Part shown: piece by piece, positions 9,887 to 18,045 of the stretch | Numbering within the stretch: the stretch's first letter is position 1 | Layout: every line of letters begins with the position of its first letter | Assembly: GCA_002737705.1 (NCBI GenBank) | Contig: NSIM01000007.1 | Location: 1-64,000, forward strand | Direction: 5' to 3' | From: Flavobacteriales bacterium | Lineage (GTDB): Bacteria; Bacteroidota; Bacteroidia; NS11-12g; UBA955 | DNA length: 64,000 bases | The notes under the pieces: generated by a model | What the model was told of the DNA's origin: nothing | The model's input: the letters and a program-made list of their open reading frames with translations, nothing else | Database searches by the model: none | Position numbers and translations under genes: made by a program

Positions 9887-9894
9887 TATTTTTG
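9887..9894 (+). promoter_or_regulatory. Candidate -7 box for the GNAT gene
   Basis: TATTTTTG matches the Bacteroidota -7 consensus TAnnTTTG and ends 23 bp before the ATG at 9918. A TTG lies at 9861, with wider spacing (23 bp) than the usual 19. Confidence 0.4.
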
Positions 9895-9897
9895 ATG

Positions 9898-9905
9898 CAA
9901 ATTTA
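9898..9905 (-). promoter_or_regulatory. Candidate -7 box for fba
   Basis: On the minus strand this reads TAAATTTG followed by CATC, a match to TAnnTTTG, 28 bp before the fba ATG. No TTG was found at the expected -33 distance. With the plus-strand box it forms a compact divergent promoter. Confidence 0.45.
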
Positions 9906-9917
9906 ACCATTTTTTTT

Positions 9918-10388
9918 ATGATAGAAGTGAGAGAAATTAGAAATCAGGCTGATATGTCGAAAGCATTTGACATTCGCCGTAGGGTTTTTGTGATCGAGCA
10001 AGAATGTCCGCCCGATGAAGAATACGATACTTACGAGGAAAGCAGCCGGCATTTTTTGGCAAATTTTAAAGGATTGCCCGTGGGAACTTGTAGGTTTAGA
10101 ACAACCCAAAAAGGCATCAAACTCGAACGATTTGCCGTGTTAAAAGCGTATAGAAAAACAGGTATTGGCGCAGCATTATTACAGAATTGTTTGGATATTA
10201 TCTCTAAAAATATGCTTGGTTACGATCACTCAAAGTCACCACAAATCACAACTTCTAGTGTTTCTACTATTTATCTTCATGCCCAAGAACACGCCATGGA
10301 ATTTTATACAAAATACCACTTTATTGCAGAAGGTGATCGATTTTACGAAGCAGGAATACCCCATTTTGCCATGCGGTTTACCCTGTGA
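9918..10388 (+). CDS. GNAT family N-acetyltransferase
   Basis: 156 residues. The N-terminal IRRRVFVIEQECPPDEEYD is typical of the ElaA/YjcF-like GNAT group. It is followed by GTCRFRTTQKGIKLERFAVLKAYRKTGIGAALLQ, which holds the acetyl-CoA pyrophosphate loop (RxxGxG/A, here RKTGIGAA). The C-terminus (YLHAQEHAMEFYTKYHFIAEGDRFYEAGIPHFAM) is the usual last motif. The substrate is unknown. The ATG at 9918 was chosen over a longer frame that would run into the fba promoter. Its stop is one base from the end of the convergent glycosyltransferase gene. Confidence 0.85.
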   Translation: MIEVREIRNQADMSKAFDIRRRVFVIEQECPPDEEYDTYEESSRHFLANFKGLPVGTCRFRTTQKGIKLERFAVLKAYRKTGIGAALLQNCLDIISKNMLGYDHSKSPQITTSSVSTIYLHAQEHAMEFYTKYHFIAEGDRFYEAGIPHFAMRFTL

Positions 10389-10389
10389 T

Positions 10390-11799
10390 TTACAACAATC
10401 CGGTCAAAAATTTCAATAGTTTTTCTGTATTGTGCTTGCTATTGTGCTGGGCTTTAACATAGGCAAAGGCCTCGTCTACAATCTCATTGGTAAGGGTAGG
10501 ATTTGTCATTAAATCGACAATGGCATTCGCAAAATCTTGAGGAGTATCGGCAATTTTACAATGGACATTGTGAAGAATTTTAAGCCCCTGAACACCAACA
10601 GACGTAGTCACAACCGGAACACGCAATGCCATTGCTTCGATAATTTTGATGCGAATCCCACTGCCAACCGAAATGGGGACAAGCATAATGCCATTTTCTT
10701 TCATAAAAATTTGGGCATCCGATACAGGACCATGGTTGATTACACCAGATTGAAAAAATCGTGGGTCATCTGTGCGCATTGACTTACCCGCCAGGTGAAA
10801 TTCGGCAAGGGGCAACTTTGCAAGAAGAATAGGCCATACTTTCTGCAAAAACCACTGAACTCCTTGTTGATTTGCCTGCCATTCCATACTCCCTATATGA
10901 AAAACCTTATTGGGCTGCAGTTTGCATATTGAAGGGTTTATGGTTTCAATTCCTGGCAAATAGACCGTTTGGGCTACAGCAATGCCCTTAACCCTTTGGG
11001 TATACTTGCCAATAACATTGGAATCATTTTCGGTAATGGAAATTACTGCATCAACGCTACACCATATTTTTTGTTCAAACTGTTGCAATTTCCTAGACTG
11101 CAATAGCAAATACCATTTTTTAAACGCTTGGCGCGACTGTTGGGCCAGTCTAAACCAAATTTCAGATTCTACATTGTGCGATCTATAAACCAAAGGCAAA
11201 GGACTCCGACCCATCTCGGGATTTTTAATCGAAGTTGATTTATGGATTCTGGACCTATTTTTATTGTGTTGCGTAAACTCGGAACCATTTACTTCTTTTT
11301 CAGGGTTTTGGTTAATAAACCGAAGGGTGGCGTGTTCTTGAATTCCAACGCTGAGACTTTTAAAATCCTTTTTTGGTCCGCGGTATTGATTTTCAACGCT
11401 GAGACTTTTGTTATAGCGAACAACAGCATTCATCATCGTCATAGAATAAATACCTTCAAATAAAACCAAATCAAATCTTTGCTCATGCAAAAGAGCTTCG
11501 ACAATATCATTGGCTTCTTTGCGCTCATAGCGAGATATGTGGTAACTTTTTCCTAAAAAAAGATTCTTACAGGCTCCCCAAACGGAAAGCGATGAATCCA
11601 ATGGGATCGTTTTGACTGTACAAAATCCAAAATGTTTGTTGCATAATTCTTGTGAAACGAAATGCTTTTTTGTATTAAAACTGCAAAAATGCAATGCAAT
11701 TCCAGCCCCAGACAAAGCGCGAAGCATGGCATAGCTTGCAATTGCACCACCATCATGCAATGGCCATGGTATGCGATTCCCAAGAACCAGAATTTTCAT
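10390..11799 (-). CDS. Glycosyltransferase (GT4-like) with an in-frame insertion
   Basis: A 469-residue GT-B glycosyltransferase. The N-terminus MKILVLGNRIPWPLHDGGA is the usual GT4 start, LVYRSHNVESEIW precedes the linker, and GSMEWQANQQGVQWFL plus VPISVGSGIRIKIIEAMALRVPVVTTSVGVQGL form the donor-binding domain with the E-x7-E-like region. Between residues about 130 and 201 there is a hydrophilic Lys/Asn-rich stretch that such enzymes lack at this place, with two copies of KSLSV encoded by identical 16-bp repeats. The sugar and acceptor are unknown; surface polysaccharide synthesis is inferred. The start ATG overlaps the stop of the upstream permease gene by 4 bp (ATGA). Confidence 0.85.
   Translation of the reverse strand: MKILVLGNRIPWPLHDGGAIASYAMLRALSGAGIALHFCSFNTKKHFVSQELCNKHFGFCTVKTIPLDSSLSVWGACKNLFLGKSYHISRYERKEANDIVEALLHEQRFDLVLFEGIYSMTMMNAVVRYNKSLSVENQYRGPKKDFKSLSVGIQEHATLRFINQNPEKEVNGSEFTQHNKNRSRIHKSTSIKNPEMGRSPLPLVYRSHNVESEIWFRLAQQSRQAFKKWYLLLQSRKLQQFEQKIWCSVDAVISITENDSNVIGKYTQRVKGIAVAQTVYLPGIETINPSICKLQPNKVFHIGSMEWQANQQGVQWFLQKVWPILLAKLPLAEFHLAGKSMRTDDPRFFQSGVINHGPVSDAQIFMKENGIMLVPISVGSGIRIKIIEAMALRVPVVTTSVGVQGLKILHNVHCKIADTPQDFANAIVDLMTNPTLTNEIVDEAFAYVKAQHNSKHNTEKLLKFLTGLL
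11197..11412 (-). repeat. In-frame inserted segment in the glycosyltransferase
   Basis: About 216 bp encoding residues 130-201 of the glycosyltransferase. It carries a 16-bp direct repeat, CAACGCTGAGACTTTT, at 11346-11361 and 11394-11409, 48 bp apart, so the copies keep the same reading frame (KSLSV twice). The encoded stretch is polar (NQNPEKEVNGSEFTQHNKN) and interrupts the link between two conserved GT4 motifs. This may be a small mobile or expanding element tolerated in a surface loop. Confidence 0.5.
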
Positions 11800-13355
11800 G
11801 TCTCTAAATTTGATTGAATGGCTGAATCAGGGTTATTGGATGGCCTATCATTGCTGTCATTGTCAGATCCGATACGCAGTTTTTTCGCCATCGCAATCCA
11901 TTTTTTTAGCCAAGCAGCTAGATTGCTCAATGGGTTACTTCCATGAAAACTTTTGTCGATACTCGCACGGTAGGTAATAATCAGCCCGACTGGCAACAAC
12001 AACATCGAGCTCAACCAAGAGCCTAACCAAACAGAGACAATACCCGCCTTTCCCATTTTTTCACCCGTAAGATTTAATGCGTAGAAAACAACAAAAAGAA
12101 GGACAGAAATGACCAAAGGCATGCCAATACCCCCTTTCCGAATAATCGCACCCAAGGGAGCTGAGATTAAAAACAACAAGACGACCAAAAAAGAAAAAGC
12201 AAATTTCTTGTGCAATTCTGAACGGTATAAATTTACCTCTGATTCTTCAAATTGCAATGATCCCGTGAGGCCTTCCGCCATGCTTTTAACAGACCGGGCG
12301 TGATTGATCGCAGCACTTATAGTTGATTGCCTGATTTGACTTGGAAAGTTCTTGATGATTTGCTTATTGGATAGTAGCTTGTATTCTGCATGCCCTCGTT
12401 GGAAAGAACCCTGCTGAGAATCTAAGAGAAATAGTCCCGGAACATGCAAATACCGCCCCAAATATTTACTGTTGTCATCACGCAATTTCTTGCATTTCAA
12501 ATGAAACGTATCAATTTCTAAAAACAACTGCGAAACATTCTGTAGTCGGTAATCTGTGGCAATTAAATCGCGATCGGTAAATTGAAAATCCAAACTCGAA
12601 AGGTCTATTGCCATAGACTGTTTTTCAAAAAACATTTGGTTGAAAGGTTGTGTTTTGCTGTACTCCGAAGAATTTGTCATCTCTTCATAACGAACCCCAT
12701 TATAAAGTGTTAAATTAAGCGTCCTGTGATCGGGAGAAAGTAACATTTTACCCCATTCGGCCCGCATTACATTCAATCGTTTGCTGTCATCTTGTTTATA
12801 CTCATAAATCAACACATCGCGCAGGGTTTGATTGTCTTTCTCTTTTGTGCCAACCCGAATAGCAAAGCCCTCTATTTGGTGATAAAAAACACCCTCAGAT
12901 ATATTGAAAGTGGGTTTTTTCTGACGCATGTCGATGAGCATCACTGCTTGTTCTAGTTTGGCCTTGGGTATTATATAATTTAAAAACAAAAAATTGAGAA
13001 CCGCCAAACAACACATCAACAAAAAAATTGGCCTGAGGGCGCGAAGCAGCGAGATGCCATTCGATTTCATGGCAACCAATTCAAAACTCTCACTCAGATT
13101 TCCGAATGTCATTAGACCCGCAACCATAATTGTTAGCGGCAAAGCCATTGGAACCAAATCGGCCAAACTAAAAAAAATCAATTTGAGCAAAAGGTCGAAA
13201 GAAATGCCCTTTCCGACCAATTCATCGATAAATTTCCATAAAAATTGCATCAAAAAAAGAAACATGCTTAAAAAAAAAGTAACGGCAAACGGACCAATAT
13301 AGGAACGTATCAAAAGGATGTCTACTTTTTTGATGAAAGGCAGTTTGAATCTCAT
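11796..13355 (-). CDS. LptF/LptG family permease
   Basis: 519 residues of the YjgP/YjgQ family, the inner-membrane permeases that with LptB extract lipopolysaccharide and push it along the Lpt bridge. N-terminal membrane segments (about 15-40, 60-85 and 105-130) contain the conserved IRSYIGPF...FLWKFIDELVGKG and NLSESFELVAMKSNGIS, the cytoplasmic coupling helix. A long periplasmic beta-rich part (about 140-370) follows, then three C-terminal helices (FSFLVVLLFLISAPLGAIIRKGG). It is not clear which of LptF or LptG it is. It is transcribed just upstream of the glycosyltransferase (4-bp overlap), fitting an envelope role. Confidence 0.85.
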   Translation of the reverse strand: MRFKLPFIKKVDILLIRSYIGPFAVTFFLSMFLFLMQFLWKFIDELVGKGISFDLLLKLIFFSLADLVPMALPLTIMVAGLMTFGNLSESFELVAMKSNGISLLRALRPIFLLMCCLAVLNFLFLNYIIPKAKLEQAVMLIDMRQKKPTFNISEGVFYHQIEGFAIRVGTKEKDNQTLRDVLIYEYKQDDSKRLNVMRAEWGKMLLSPDHRTLNLTLYNGVRYEEMTNSSEYSKTQPFNQMFFEKQSMAIDLSSLDFQFTDRDLIATDYRLQNVSQLFLEIDTFHLKCKKLRDDNSKYLGRYLHVPGLFLLDSQQGSFQRGHAEYKLLSNKQIIKNFPSQIRQSTISAAINHARSVKSMAEGLTGSLQFEESEVNLYRSELHKKFAFSFLVVLLFLISAPLGAIIRKGGIGMPLVISVLLFVVFYALNLTGEKMGKAGIVSVWLGSWLSSMLLLPVGLIITYRASIDKSFHGSNPLSNLAAWLKKWIAMAKKLRIGSDNDSNDRPSNNPDSAIQSNLET

Positions 13356-13365
13356 GGCCGTTCTT

Positions 13366-13373
13366 CAAAGATA
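13366..13373 (-). promoter_or_regulatory. Candidate -7 box for the LptF/G-like gene
   Basis: TATCTTTG on the minus strand, matching TAnnTTTG, only 10 bp before the ATG at 13355. This would give a very short or absent leader. No TTG at -33 was found. The B12 operon could also read through into this gene. Confidence 0.35.
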
Positions 13374-13386
13374 GCAAAAAGGAATA

Positions 13387-14424
13387 CTATGGCTGTAATG
13401 GAACAAAAAACGAAGGATTGACACCCGTAGCGAACCGTTGCATTAAAGCGCCACTCTTTGCATTGACCACAGAAACTTCCCCATTGCTCACATAATCTTT
13501 CGCATCTGCTATGTATAAACAACTGTCTCTGGGGTTAAGATTGAATCCATAAATAAGTTTTGGACCGCGGTAAAAAACCGATGCCTCTGCCAGCGATACT
13601 GCACTTACCGGCATTCTCCAAATGGCGTTTTGATACAAAAAAAACAGATCTCTTCCATCCAAAGACAACTCGATTTTCCCAAACGATTTCTTTTCTGCAT
13701 TAAAATATCTAGTGCGCGAAAAATCTGACACTGAAAATTTCTGCATTGAACTTTTCCCAACAGCCGACGAAACAACCCAAAGAGAACTGCTTGCGTCGAC
13801 AGCCAGAAACATGGAGCCCGTGTCTGTATAAATTGTATGCTTTAGCATAAATGAATTGGGGTCGAATAACAATACTTTCCCATTATAGGAGGCAACTGCC
13901 ACGAATTGGTTCCATTTCACCAACTGCTCGGTATACGCGTCAACAAGAAGTTCTTTTTCCAAACTTAATGAAGCTGTATCGAGAACCGATATGGTATTAG
14001 AATATAGATCCGTTATCCAAAGATGGCGGCCCACAGGCAATATGAATCGCGGGGATTTGAGGTGTGCGTTAATTTTGGTTTGTTGTAGCGTCTTGGGATT
14101 GATTCCCAACACCTTGCCACTGTTGTTTATACTCAAATACAGGGTATTTGCATACAATACGCCATTTTGAAGCACATCACCCAGGGGTTTTTTATTGACT
14201 TGCTCATACGCATTGGCCCAATTGATATTTGAATCGGGATGATAGATATCCAAACGCGCATTGTTCCACATAAAATTTCCCTCACACAAAACAGCCACCC
14301 GGTTGCCTTGAATTCCGGAAATCGCCAATGGTTTTATAATAGTGGGTTCACAAGCGGAAAAAAAACATGCCGCAAGCAGTAATCCAGGGAAAATAAAAAC
14401 GAAATACTGCTTACAAAAACGCAT
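13387..14424 (-). CDS. BtuG-like beta-propeller lipoprotein, surface B12 binding (predicted)
   Basis: 345 residues. The signal peptide ends in a lipobox-like region (LLLAAC, then FFSAC at Cys25), so a lipoprotein is likely. The rest consists of repeats of about 40 residues in the style of YncE/DUF5074 seven-bladed propellers (LYLSINNSGKVLGINPKTLQ, LWITDLYSNTISVLDTASL, FVAVASYNGKVLLFDPNS). BtuG, a propeller lipoprotein capping the BtuB receptor, is known from Bacteroides to bind cobalamin with extreme affinity. The position here, last in a riboswitch-controlled operon after BtuB-like and BtuH-like genes, makes that role likely. Start 11 bp after the DUF4465 gene. The propeller type is fairly sure; B12 binding is inferred from context. 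Confidence 0.75.
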   Translation of the reverse strand: MRFCKQYFVFIFPGLLLAACFFSACEPTIIKPLAISGIQGNRVAVLCEGNFMWNNARLDIYHPDSNINWANAYEQVNKKPLGDVLQNGVLYANTLYLSINNSGKVLGINPKTLQQTKINAHLKSPRFILPVGRHLWITDLYSNTISVLDTASLSLEKELLVDAYTEQLVKWNQFVAVASYNGKVLLFDPNSFMLKHTIYTDTGSMFLAVDASSSLWVVSSAVGKSSMQKFSVSDFSRTRYFNAEKKSFGKIELSLDGRDLFFLYQNAIWRMPVSAVSLAEASVFYRGPKLIYGFNLNPRDSCLYIADAKDYVSNGEVSVVNAKSGALMQRFATGVNPSFFVPLQP

Positions 14425-14435
14425 TGCTTACCAAA

Positions 14436-15473
14436 TTATTGTTTAACAATTTCACATGTTTCAATTCCAATGCTCGTGATTATTTTTACCCTATACACAC
14501 CCATGGCCCAATCGGAAATAACAATATCAAATGCCTTCCTATTGAGGCCAGCTTCTAAATACACCCGTTTGCCCAAGACATCCACAATTTCTATTTTATC
14601 CATATTGCCAGTCGTTTCCACGCGCACTTTATCTTTCGCAGGATTTGGATAAGATAAGGCGAGCATTTTTGGAATGGAAACCACCTTTACCCAAAGATCT
14701 GCTCCAACTTCATCAATCGCAAAAAATCCAGGTGTATTCATTCCATATGAACCACTGTCTGAGCTCTGTAATTCGAAGACTGTACTATCTATGGGGCCCA
14801 ATTGTCCCACACCCTGCTTTGCGCAAAATACCGTTTGCCATGAATCCAAAATATAATCTTTGGAATTGTCTGCAAATCTGTAATCTGCGAGAACAACACT
14901 GAAGCGCGACAACAATTTTCCTTTATGGTAAAAACCAATTTTAAGAACAAAACTGTCGGCATCATTTCCAGAAAGTCCACCAAATTTCTTTGCAATTGCA
15001 TCACCATTTTTCATGCTATTGTAGGCATATGTTGTATTGGCAATTTTTAGATTAGAAAAGAACCCCTTTAATGGATTCGTTGGCGATAGAATATATGATT
15101 TGTTCATACCCACAGCAAATGTTGTTCCCTTGTATTTGCCATTTATACCTTTTTCTGAACCATAACCTGGCTTCGCGCAATACAAATGTTTCGAAAAATC
15201 CGAATTGCCCAAAGACCCATCAATTTTTTTGGATATAGCCCAACCCGCAGCCCAATAACCACCATAAGAGGTATCCCATAAGATTGGCATAGTAGAAACA
15301 AATCCACCACCTTGGGAATGCAATTTAAAAAAGTTCTCCCCCTTGCTGCCATTTATTACCTGCCCAGAGTCTGCTTTGACATATTCAAATCCTTCAAGCA
15401 TTTGGGCACAGATAGCATTCAGGTTTAACAAGGTAAACAAAAAGATCAATGCGTTTTTTTTGGTTGTTTTCAT
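14436..15473 (-). CDS. DUF4465 (BtuH-like) protein with T9SS sorting tail
   Basis: 345 residues from the ATG at 15473, where a signal peptide begins (KKNALIFLFTLLNLNAICAQ). The central domain has DUF4465 features: GFEY, then GGYWAAGWAISKKID, SKHLYCAKPGYG and TFAVG. Members of DUF4465 called BtuH bind vitamin B12 at the cell surface of Bacteroides, where they are lipoproteins. Here there is no lipobox. Instead the C-terminus (LALSYPNPAKDKVRV ... DVLGKRVYLEAG ... MGVYRVKIITS) is a type A T9SS sorting domain. It sits between the BtuB-like receptor (110 bp upstream) and the BtuG-like lipoprotein (11 bp downstream). The longer frame, starting in the btuB stop region, has no signal peptide at its start and is rejected. 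Confidence 0.8.
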   Translation of the reverse strand: MKTTKKNALIFLFTLLNLNAICAQMLEGFEYVKADSGQVINGSKGENFFKLHSQGGGFVSTMPILWDTSYGGYWAAGWAISKKIDGSLGNSDFSKHLYCAKPGYGSEKGINGKYKGTTFAVGMNKSYILSPTNPLKGFFSNLKIANTTYAYNSMKNGDAIAKKFGGLSGNDADSFVLKIGFYHKGKLLSRFSVVLADYRFADNSKDYILDSWQTVFCAKQGVGQLGPIDSTVFELQSSDSGSYGMNTPGFFAIDEVGADLWVKVVSIPKMLALSYPNPAKDKVRVETTGNMDKIEIVDVLGKRVYLEAGLNRKAFDIVISDWAMGVYRVKIITSIGIETCEIVKQ

Positions 15474-15583
15474 TTTAGGTTTGTTATAGGTTTTATTTTG
15501 ATTGTCTTTATTATAGGTCTTGGTTTTGTATGGTGTTACTGGGTTTTGCATGATGGGCATTTGAAGAAATGTATTGTCTATAC

Positions 15584-17554
15584 TTATTTCCATTTGAAGA
15601 GCAATCCCAATTTTAGCATCCTACCGGGCATAGGTCTTCCGGGCATATTTATAAATACTGTGTTAAACACATTCAAGGCTTCCAAGTTTATTGACCATCC
15701 ATAGCCTAAATAATTAACCACATCTGGAATCTGGAACTGGATGTTAATTAATTTGTATGAAGGTAAAAATGCCTGGTTATCGGTTTGAATAAATCGTTTG
15801 CCGACATATTGTAGATTGGTGCCAATATTCCACCGTTTTGCCTCTAGGGCAACCCAGAAATTTCCATTCCAATTGGGAACAAAAATTTGCTGGTATGCGT
15901 CGGAATTGGTTGTTTGTCTTACCCGACTGCTCACCCTATCCCAATTCGATTTAAACGCCAAGGCATGGGTTCCAAATTTCCATCGGCTACTGGCTGCCAA
16001 TTGAATCCCAGCGTATTTTCCGCCGCCTTCAAGATTCACAGGATACCAAAAACTGCCATTGGGCACCCACAATATGGGTTGATCCAATGTCCGATAATAC
16101 ACGGTAGCTTCTGTCGAAATAGACCACCGCTTGGTAAAAATTCGCCGCATATCCAAACCCCCTTCTACGCCCCATCCCTTTTCAGGCTTTAGTTCTCGCG
16201 TCATATTCCCTGTAATCCAAAACAAATCATTCAAATTGGGCCTACGGAAACTGTTGTGGGCATTGGCTTTGATACTGATCCATTTCGAAGTCTTGTAGCA
16301 AATTGACAACCCTGCGGTGGGAACCTTTTCATGCCATTCGTAACGGGCATTGAAAACGGCAGACAATGACTCATTTGCCCAATTTATACCCAACAAAGAA
16401 GCAGGCAAGGTTCTATTTGCCCAACCCAAATAGTATTCTGAATTTGCCTTCTGATATTGAATATCTGTTCCCAAAAAACCATTCCAATTGCCCCATTGTT
16501 TGTATATTTCACTCTGAAAATGCAGGGTTTTTGCAAGACTTTTACTTCCAATGACAAGTTTGGGGGTTTCGAAATATTCAATTTCATCTTGTATATAACC
16601 CATGCGATGGGTGGCAGACCAATATTGATTGGGTTGGTATATATATTCTACTACGGACCGAAAATTACCGTCTTCTTGCTTTCCCAATGGCTGAAATGAA
16701 CCCAAGGCAAGTCCCAATTGTCTTTGCATGCTCACCCATTCACTGACTCCTTTTAAATAGTGTTTTCCTTTGCGATAGCCCAATACACCCCGAATCAATC
16801 CTTGCTCACTCCGCGCATTTTCCATTCGGCGCAGGGGAATATCAAGACCCTTGTCAGCGAAGGAAAATGTATTGGAACGATCAAATCGAGCCGCTGTAAC
16901 CGCTAAAAAGCAACGGTTATTTGAAACCCCAAGTTCTGCTCCAAAATTGCGTTCCCCAAAACTACCTTTAGAAAAAAGTATTTTACCACGCGATGTAAAT
17001 TTGTTTTGTGCGCCAAATTGAGCGGAATTTCGCATAAAAATTGTCCCCCCCATACTTCCACTTCCAACGGTTGGGGAATTTCCCCCATCAACCAAAAAAA
17101 GATCGGTATTTCCCCAAGTAAGTAAGGTGTTAAAATCCGTCATCCCCAACATCACATTGTTCACAGGTATACCATTCCAATTGACTTGGGTCTGATTGGC
17201 ATCGGCTCCCCGACGAGAAATTATACTCGAGCCAGTCATTCCATATTGTTTAAAAAATACGCCTTGGTCGTCTAAGGCATCTGTGAGGGATTTATTGTCA
17301 TCCCCAATCTGAATCGTCCGAACAACCCGACCGAGTGTGGCAAAATCCAATCTTTGGGCATGGATATACACGGTATCTAAGGGGTTTAAAGAGGCAGCGC
17401 TTGGCGAAATCAAAATTGGGTCTGAGCCCCCTGTTCTTTGAAAAAAAAGTGGGCTTTGGACAGCCATCGGTTTGTGCTGCAATAAAAAAGTATCCTTTTT
17501 GGGTTCTATCCCCCCAAAAACAGATATTAGCGATATGACGCACAAGGCAAACAT
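15584..17554 (-). CDS. btuB: TonB-dependent cobalamin receptor, BtuB-like
   Basis: 656 residues from the ATG at 17554. An in-frame start at 17689 lies inside the riboswitch and is rejected. A short signal peptide (MFALCVISLISVFGG) is followed by the plug domain (SRRGADANQTQVNWNGIPVN, DGGNSPTVGSGSMGGTIFMRN) and a beta-barrel rich in alternating aromatic strands, ending in a C-terminal strand with LGLLFKWK. There is no carboxypeptidase-like N-terminal domain, unlike SusC-type receptors and like BtuB. Its control by a cobalamin riboswitch and the BtuH/BtuG-like genes downstream point to vitamin B12 or corrinoid uptake across the outer membrane. The TonB box was not identified. The BtuCDF inner-membrane transporter is not in this window. 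Confidence 0.85.
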   Translation of the reverse strand: MFALCVISLISVFGGIEPKKDTFLLQHKPMAVQSPLFFQRTGGSDPILISPSAASLNPLDTVYIHAQRLDFATLGRVVRTIQIGDDNKSLTDALDDQGVFFKQYGMTGSSIISRRGADANQTQVNWNGIPVNNVMLGMTDFNTLLTWGNTDLFLVDGGNSPTVGSGSMGGTIFMRNSAQFGAQNKFTSRGKILFSKGSFGERNFGAELGVSNNRCFLAVTAARFDRSNTFSFADKGLDIPLRRMENARSEQGLIRGVLGYRKGKHYLKGVSEWVSMQRQLGLALGSFQPLGKQEDGNFRSVVEYIYQPNQYWSATHRMGYIQDEIEYFETPKLVIGSKSLAKTLHFQSEIYKQWGNWNGFLGTDIQYQKANSEYYLGWANRTLPASLLGINWANESLSAVFNARYEWHEKVPTAGLSICYKTSKWISIKANAHNSFRRPNLNDLFWITGNMTRELKPEKGWGVEGGLDMRRIFTKRWSISTEATVYYRTLDQPILWVPNGSFWYPVNLEGGGKYAGIQLAASSRWKFGTHALAFKSNWDRVSSRVRQTTNSDAYQQIFVPNWNGNFWVALEAKRWNIGTNLQYVGKRFIQTDNQAFLPSYKLINIQFQIPDVVNYLGYGWSINLEALNVFNTVFINMPGRPMPGRMLKLGLLFKWK

Positions 17555-17654
17555 AGTTTTGCATTGGCAAACAAACGCGAATGAAACGGTTAAAGGAAAC
17601 TGGACGATGGCCTGTCCTATTCCTCTCCGCGCCTCTATTCCCGAAAGCGTGCAC

Positions 17655-17852
17655 TGGGTGTTATTAGGCAGGTCTTCTGACTTCTCCACCTTAGGCGCCT
17701 TCCCATTTCTTGAGAAATAGTGGCTTAGATGCCTAAAATATAAACCAACACTGGGGTTGATTTGGAGTTACAGCTGCGGGTACAGTCTCGGTTTTACACC
17801 GAAGTTCCCTTTTCATCGAAGTGGATTTCCTTTCCACATTCGAACCTAGCAA
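17655..17852 (-). ncRNA. Cobalamin riboswitch
   Basis: On the minus strand the conserved blocks occur in order: a GGTTCGAATGTGG stem, AAAAGGGAACTTCGGTG, ACTGTACCCGCAGCTGTAA, the GCCACT box (near 17717-17722), GGGAAGGCGCC, and AAGTCAGAAGACCTGCCT (17666-17683). These are the core and B12-box sequences of the adenosylcobalamin/cobalamin aptamer. About 100 nt separate the aptamer from the btuB ATG. The expression platform could not be resolved by eye. By family knowledge, cobalamin binding lowers expression of the downstream uptake genes. Confidence 0.95.
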
Positions 17853-17857
17853 CGATG

Positions 17858-17865
17858 CAAATATA
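17858..17865 (-). promoter_or_regulatory. Candidate -7 box of the B12 operon
   Basis: TATATTTG followed by CATC on the minus strand matches TAnnTTTG and lies just upstream of the riboswitch, so transcription would begin at its first stem. No TTG is found at the expected -33. Confidence 0.5.
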
Positions 17866-18045
17866 GGTATTCTTTAAAACCTACGAAATAAAATTTATCC
17901 GGCGCAACCTCTACCGGTTTTTTCGAGAAAATGAAACTATTTTGGGCGATTTACAGTATTTTTGAGCAGGCAGGTGCAGCACAACTTACACTGAATGGCT
18001 GGACCCAACTTGATTGGCTATGAATTTTAGAGTAACTTAAACGTC

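Noticed and set aside
15474-15593. N-terminal extension of the DUF4465 gene
   Set aside because: The 40 added residues are polar and come before a perfect signal peptide start.
17555-17689. N-terminal extension of the btuB frame
   Set aside because: It overlaps the riboswitch and places the signal peptide in the interior. The ATG at 17554 is clearly better.
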